Shown here piece by piece: positions 59,156 through 64,000 of a stretch of DNA of 64,000 nt (position 1 is its first letter; each line of letters begins with the position of its first letter). Location of the stretch: contig NC_061816.1 in NCBI RefSeq assembly GCF_021462225.1, positions 6,071,854 to 6,135,853 on the forward strand, read 5' to 3'. A program made the translations under genes and the position numbers. This DNA is from Girardinichthys multiradiatus. Its lineage: Eukaryota > Chordata > Actinopteri > Cyprinodontiformes > Goodeidae. The notes beneath the pieces were generated by a model. That model ran no database searches. It saw only the letters and a program-made list of their open reading frames with translations, and was not told where the DNA came from.

Positions 59156-62100
59156 TCATGAAGGGGCATGTATTTTACTTTAAATCAGCATATTTCCTCC
59201 TAAAATCCCTTCAGTGACCTCTGCAGACTCCAGAGCCTGAGAACATAATTAGATCAGATGTTTATCTAAGGCAGAGTCCAGCTGTTTTGCTTCCACAGAA
59301 CCGATTTGATGGTGGTAGACAAAACAAAACCAGTGCATGTGGGAATCAGCACATGGATTTCTGACTGTCTTTGACTTTATTGAGACTTTTTTATTCTCGC
59401 TCATCAGTGACTTCATCAGGGGTTTCTTTAGATGGTTGAACATCTGGCCTTCTAATGTCAAGTAAATTTAATCCTGCTGGGAAGTTGGGAAAGCCAGCAT
59501 GTGGTAAGCCTCAGTGTAACTGGATATATTTCAACAAAGTATTATTTAAACCCAGATATGTTTCATATTCATGAACAGGACCACCAAATACCATAGAGGA
59601 ATCCCAACTTTGCCATAATAAAACATGTGTTTTGAATAAAATATAGCAATGGTTTAGCTAACATTTTTAGGCGTTTAAAGTGGTCATCACTGATAAAAGC
59701 AGTTGATTACTCAAAGGAATGTGCCGATTCAAATGTAATTTCATATTAAAAAAAATTGGAAAAAGAAGAAGCACCAGAGGGTGTATGGTTCCACAATCTG
59801 GATAGGTGCTGGTAATGTTCTCTGTTCACAGACTTTCATTATGTTTAGACCAACTGCAAGAATGTTCTGCAGCTGCTTTATAAGGGGGAACACACACGGG
59901 AAGCACTGCCTTGCACTGGACGGGTCACACTGAGCTGCGTTGAAACAGAGTAAATTGCTCCGCCTGTGGATTTTAACTAAATGCAGTTTTGTATTTATGC
60001 CAGCAGGTGGCATGTTCTGCAGCAAGAAACAAAGTATTTCTACAGTAAAATGAATTTATAATACCCTAAAATGTTCACTATGTAATTCTTTTAAACAGCA
60101 TTCCTTCTTTATATCGTCACGTAAACCTCTCACCATTGCAACAGTTCAATGTCTTCCACTTATTCAAGGATGGGTAACGAGTTGAAGCAAACCCATCCAA
60201 TCATTTCCCCAGTCACACTTTCCAGTTTATTCTGTGGGATCCCAGGATGTTCTACACCAAGCCCATTTCCTTCACTTTATCTCCAAAGTTGAGTCCTGAA
60301 TCCTATAGAGAATGCTCTCTTAAGCCGTTTTTATCCGAGATCTCGTTTTTTCAGTCTTAGTCTAGACCATAAGCAACAGTGAGGGTTGGAGCATAGATGG
60401 CTTTTAAATTAAGCTTTGCATTCTGGATTGGCATACTGTTTACTACAACAGACCAGAGCAACGCCAACATTACTGTATGCCCCAATCCGTCTATTGCTTG
60501 TATCCATCTCATGATCCGTCCTACCATCTGGAGGTTTCTCTCAGGCACATCACCCCGGAGCAGACCCAGAAATTACTATACGGACTTAATGTCTTGTACA
60601 CTCAAAAAAAAAAAACAGTTAATCACAATGTCGGGCACCAAGAAGACATGGTCCAATCTGCACTTAATTTGGTCCGCATGTAAACTTGAGATGGGTTCAA
60701 ATTACAAAGAACTGGTACATCTAAAACAGGCAATAGAGATGATAAATCATGTAAACAGGGGTGGGGTGATGCATCTTCAGGTGCTTTGAAGAATCATTTC
60801 ACAATTAGAGGATTTTTGTAGGTTCATTAGATCGCTTTACCAACACCTGGTGGAGTTTAACTAAGATAATATTACGGGTTTACATGTGGCTGGGTGATCT
60901 TGACATGTGGTTGCCAAACTCGGGGCTTAGAAATTTCACAATTAGAGACAAGACTTCAAGTTACCTGGAGTCCTTCGCTCCTGACCTTTAAATAACACAA
61001 GGAACAAAACTATTTTCTATGCATTTTCAAAAATGAAACATATCTCTAAAATGTTTTGCAAAACGATGGAAATGGAAAAGGGTTCTTTCTACAACAAAAA
61101 ACTTAAGAACACAACAAAATTACAGTGAGTAAGAAGGAATATCTCAAACATTTCTGTCTCATGCAAGAAAACTCAAAAGAGAGGAAAAACATGTAAGAAA
61201 ATAGCACGAAATCAGCCAGATATCTGCTTTTACAACATAACTGTAAACACAAGCTAGTAAGAAGTCACCTAGTTGTTTTTCTTGGTTAAAGCTTGAACCC
61301 AAAGAAAAGTTGGATGGACTTAATTTGCCAAAGCTCAAGGACATACAACATTGTAAATGCCAAATGGGTCATGTCCCTTAAATAAGACAACAGATTAACA
61401 TAAATCCCCACTAGTTTCAGGAAAACTGTGAAAGATTTGGTGTTAATTTTATGAGCAAGAAGGACCTCTTCACCCCCTCAGGTGATCTGAGTATGCTGGA
61501 ATAACAGAAATTCCTGTGAGCCTCTCTTGGATCGCCCCAGGAAAGGATGCTTAGACCAACAGGGCATGACTAACACCCTTGTGAAGGTGGAGACGAACTT
61601 TCAAATGTTCTGCTGCTGTTCACTGAGACGGTCAAAGCTGTCAGCAGAGGTCTTTGTTCAAGAACTGAAACAGGACAAATGGGGATTGCCCAAGTGGACT
61701 TGTTTCCTCTGTTTGACGTGGAGTAAAGATGCGTAAGAAACAAACATTCCGGATGTCTAGAGCCCCTGAAAGCTGTGAAGTGACAGAACACAGTTACAGC
61801 CGACGATCCCAGTCCCAAACAAGACCCGTCCTCGTGTTGACAGCCTCTTTAAAGCAAATGCTTTTGTTTACATTGTCGCTTGTCTGAGTGTATGACCCGT
61901 CTGGAAGTCTCTGAAAGAGATGCGAGGTCAAAGGTTGTCCAAACAGCCACGTCTTCAGGGAGGATGAGTGTCGACCAGACTATGGTGGCTGGTTAAACCC
62001 CCTGGCTTAATGGGTTTATAAAGCCAAGAGGGGGAGGGACCTAATGAACTGGACCCCCCGGAGAGAAACAGATCCCACCAGGTCCGGACAGGGGCCATCG

Positions 62101-62679
62101 GCAGCCCAGATGTGCAGGGATGAAGATTAATTTGACATGGAGTGGTCTTGCTCTTGTATCTCAGGGGACTTGTTGGTTGGTCACAGTAAAGGTTCAGGAG
62201 TGCAACAAAAATGTAAAGTTTTGTTGGGGTAAATTTATGGTCCAAAACAAAAATGTTGGGTTGAGTTGAAAGAGTTTTTGTGCATTCCTAGCCGATACAT
62301 AAATGAGCTTATTTTGTTTAAATTATGTATTTATTTGCTTAAGAGCCAGAAAAAATAGGCAATTAAACTAAAGTAGGAGAAAAATAGAATATTTGTTGTC
62401 AATTGCCTTATTAGCCTGCAATATAGCTGCACCATTGTTTCAGTTGCTCCATCCTCTGATTTGTGTTAAATTATATAACACAATTTAAACCCTGTTCTTT
62501 TGTTTTAATTTTGTAGTAAATAGGACAACATATCTCCAGTGTCTTGATCTAAAGCTTAATGACGATCACCCAAATAATAATGGTTCAGTCCCTTCAAATA
62601 TTATGTTAATTTAAGTGTGGAGCAGGTAAAAATAATACAGTTCACAATAAAATACTTAATAATAATTAAAAAATCAAAT

Positions 62680-63090
62680 ATCTGTGGACAGCGAGTTCTT
62701 TGAAAGCATCTCCAGAGCATCACGCCACCATCACATGTTGGACTGTCAGTGGGACGCTTCTGAGTTGCTGCTGGTGTTGTGGCAGATCTAAGAGCTTTAG
62801 AAGTGATTTATAACCCTTTCCAGACTGATAGATCTCAGTGACTTTGTTTCTTGTCTGTTCTTAAATTTCATTAGCTTGGGGCAGGATGTGTTGTTTTTTG
62901 AGATCTTTTAGCTTACTTCATGTTGTCAGGCAGGTTCTGTTGAGGTGATAACTTCTACAGGTCAGGCAGTAATCAGGCTTGGGTGTGTCTGGTAAAACGG
63001 AACTGAAAACTGTTTTATGCTTTTAGATGACAAGAAAATGTGCTGCTTTTTGATATTTTCTTTCAGCCTTGTGAAGCAGTCAGATTGTTG
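62680..63090 (-). mobile_element. Tc1-like remnant related to 15503 and 43150
   Basis: Carries ATAACCCTTTCCAGACTGAT, GACTTTGTTTCTTGTCTGTT and GAGATCTTTTAGCTTACTTC, alignable with both other copies. Ends are not defined. Confidence 0.5.
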
Positions 63091-63094
63091 CATA

Positions 63095-63660
63095 AGGTAA
63101 GGTAAGTTTATTTATATAGCGCTTTTCAGTAACAAGACATTCAAACGCTGTACATGAGGAAGAACAATTAGAATACAATCCCAAAGAAAATAAACACAGA
63201 AAAACAAATCAAATGACACTAATAATCCTTGGGAGTAATAATAATTAATAATCCTTCCAAGTTTACTTGTAGAAATTGGTTCCAAGCCACTCTTAACATA
63301 ACAAAGCATCTTATGCTAAATAAGATGATAATATTGAAAGTCTCATCATTCCACTGAATTCTAACTAGGGAAGCTGAGTCACTGGTACAACACAGCTTTA
63401 ATCTAAAAATATTTTGCTTTTACTGGTACTGAAGTTGAACTAAGATTACTTAGTTCAACAGTCCATAGGAGTCTAATTAAGAAAGCTGGGTCATTGGTGT
63501 AAGAGCAGCTATAGTCCAAATTACTAATAATGTTTGGTTTTCGCTGGTAATCCTGATAAGACTAAAAATCTATGAAAATGTAATGAAATACTAATAATTG
63601 GCTTTTGCTGGTAATCCTGAGAAATCTGAAAATCTATGAAAAGTAATGAAATCCCACATT
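63095..63660 (-). repeat. Dispersed repeat, inverted copy of 26380-26675
   Basis: Starts with GGTAAGTTTATTTATATAGCGC and contains CTGTACATGAGGAAGAAC and TCAAATGACACTAATAATCC, which are reverse complements of sequence near 26600-26620 and 26565-26585. Further words (GAGTCTAATTAAGAAAGCTG, TCACTGGTA) match 26380-26540. Confidence 0.65.
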
Positions 63661-64000
63661 TAGGTAAAGTAAGATAGGAGGAAGAAAAAATCATATTTCA
63701 GACTCTATTCTTAGCAGAATAGAGTCTGAAATAGTACAACAAACGTCAGCAGGGGTAAACAACACATACATAAGTAAAGATTCAGCAAGGCTACGGTGGG
63801 ATCTTGAGGATGTGAATGTAAGTCTGAGTGTTTTTGCAAGAATTAGACTGTCAACACTGGTAGAAGCGCCATTGTCCTTGAGAAGAGAGGTGGAAGTTTT
63901 ATCCATCGGCCGCATAGTCCTATCAGCACACAGCTGGTAGGGGAGTGCTGGAGAAGAGCGTCGTGTTTATATAACATCCAGGAGATATTTTGTCGATAGA

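Noticed and set aside
61527..62245. Short frames upstream of vwde as its first exon
   Set aside because: None combines a convincing signal peptide with a phase-1 donor before PECYPGG.

Overview
The window is nuclear DNA of a ray-finned fish, almost certainly a percomorph-type teleost. Genes are split into many GT-AG exons, the protein sequences are closest to vertebrate families, and the intergenic and intronic DNA is full of Tc1/mariner transposons and L2-like LINE pieces typical of teleost genomes. There are no bacterial-style operons, CRISPR arrays, rRNAs or tRNAs that I can see.

Layout, left to right. (1) 888-13994, + strand: the last 24 exons of an aldehyde oxidase gene (aox), covering the C-terminal part of the FAD domain and the whole molybdenum half; its N-terminal exons lie off the left edge. 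Its 6.6-kb intron between 3863 and 10448 is filled by an L2-like LINE that was itself split by a nearly intact Tc1 element. (2) 13995-16600: intergenic, with two transposon-derived stretches. (3) About 16600-23195, + strand: bzw1, a complete 419-residue translation regulator with a CpG-rich promoter and a non-coding first exon. (4) 23200-28634: intergenic; it holds a decayed reading frame broken only by TGA codons, split by a second Tc1 element. (5) 28635-31138, - strand: a bHLH transcription factor of the TCF15 (paraxis)/scleraxis family, with one large exon and a proposed 36-bp second coding exon. (6) 31139-35133: intergenic repeats. (7) 35134-59094, - strand: vwde (von Willebrand factor D and EGF domains), 31 coding exons that join in one frame for 1985 codons plus stop; only the signal-peptide exon(s) were not found. 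(8) 59095-64000: upstream of vwde exon A, only repeats seen.

The genes do not form a pathway. aox is a cytosolic molybdo-flavoenzyme, bzw1 an eIF5-like regulator of start-codon selection, the bHLH protein a probable mesoderm/tendon-type developmental regulator, and vwde a large secreted extracellular-matrix protein. aox next to bzw1 matches the human AOX1-BZW1 neighbourhood, whereas vwde maps elsewhere in human, near BZW2.

Exon boundaries were placed by hand from splice signals, reading phase and remembered family sequence. For aox, bzw1 and vwde every internal phase closes, which is strong internal support. No database search was possible.
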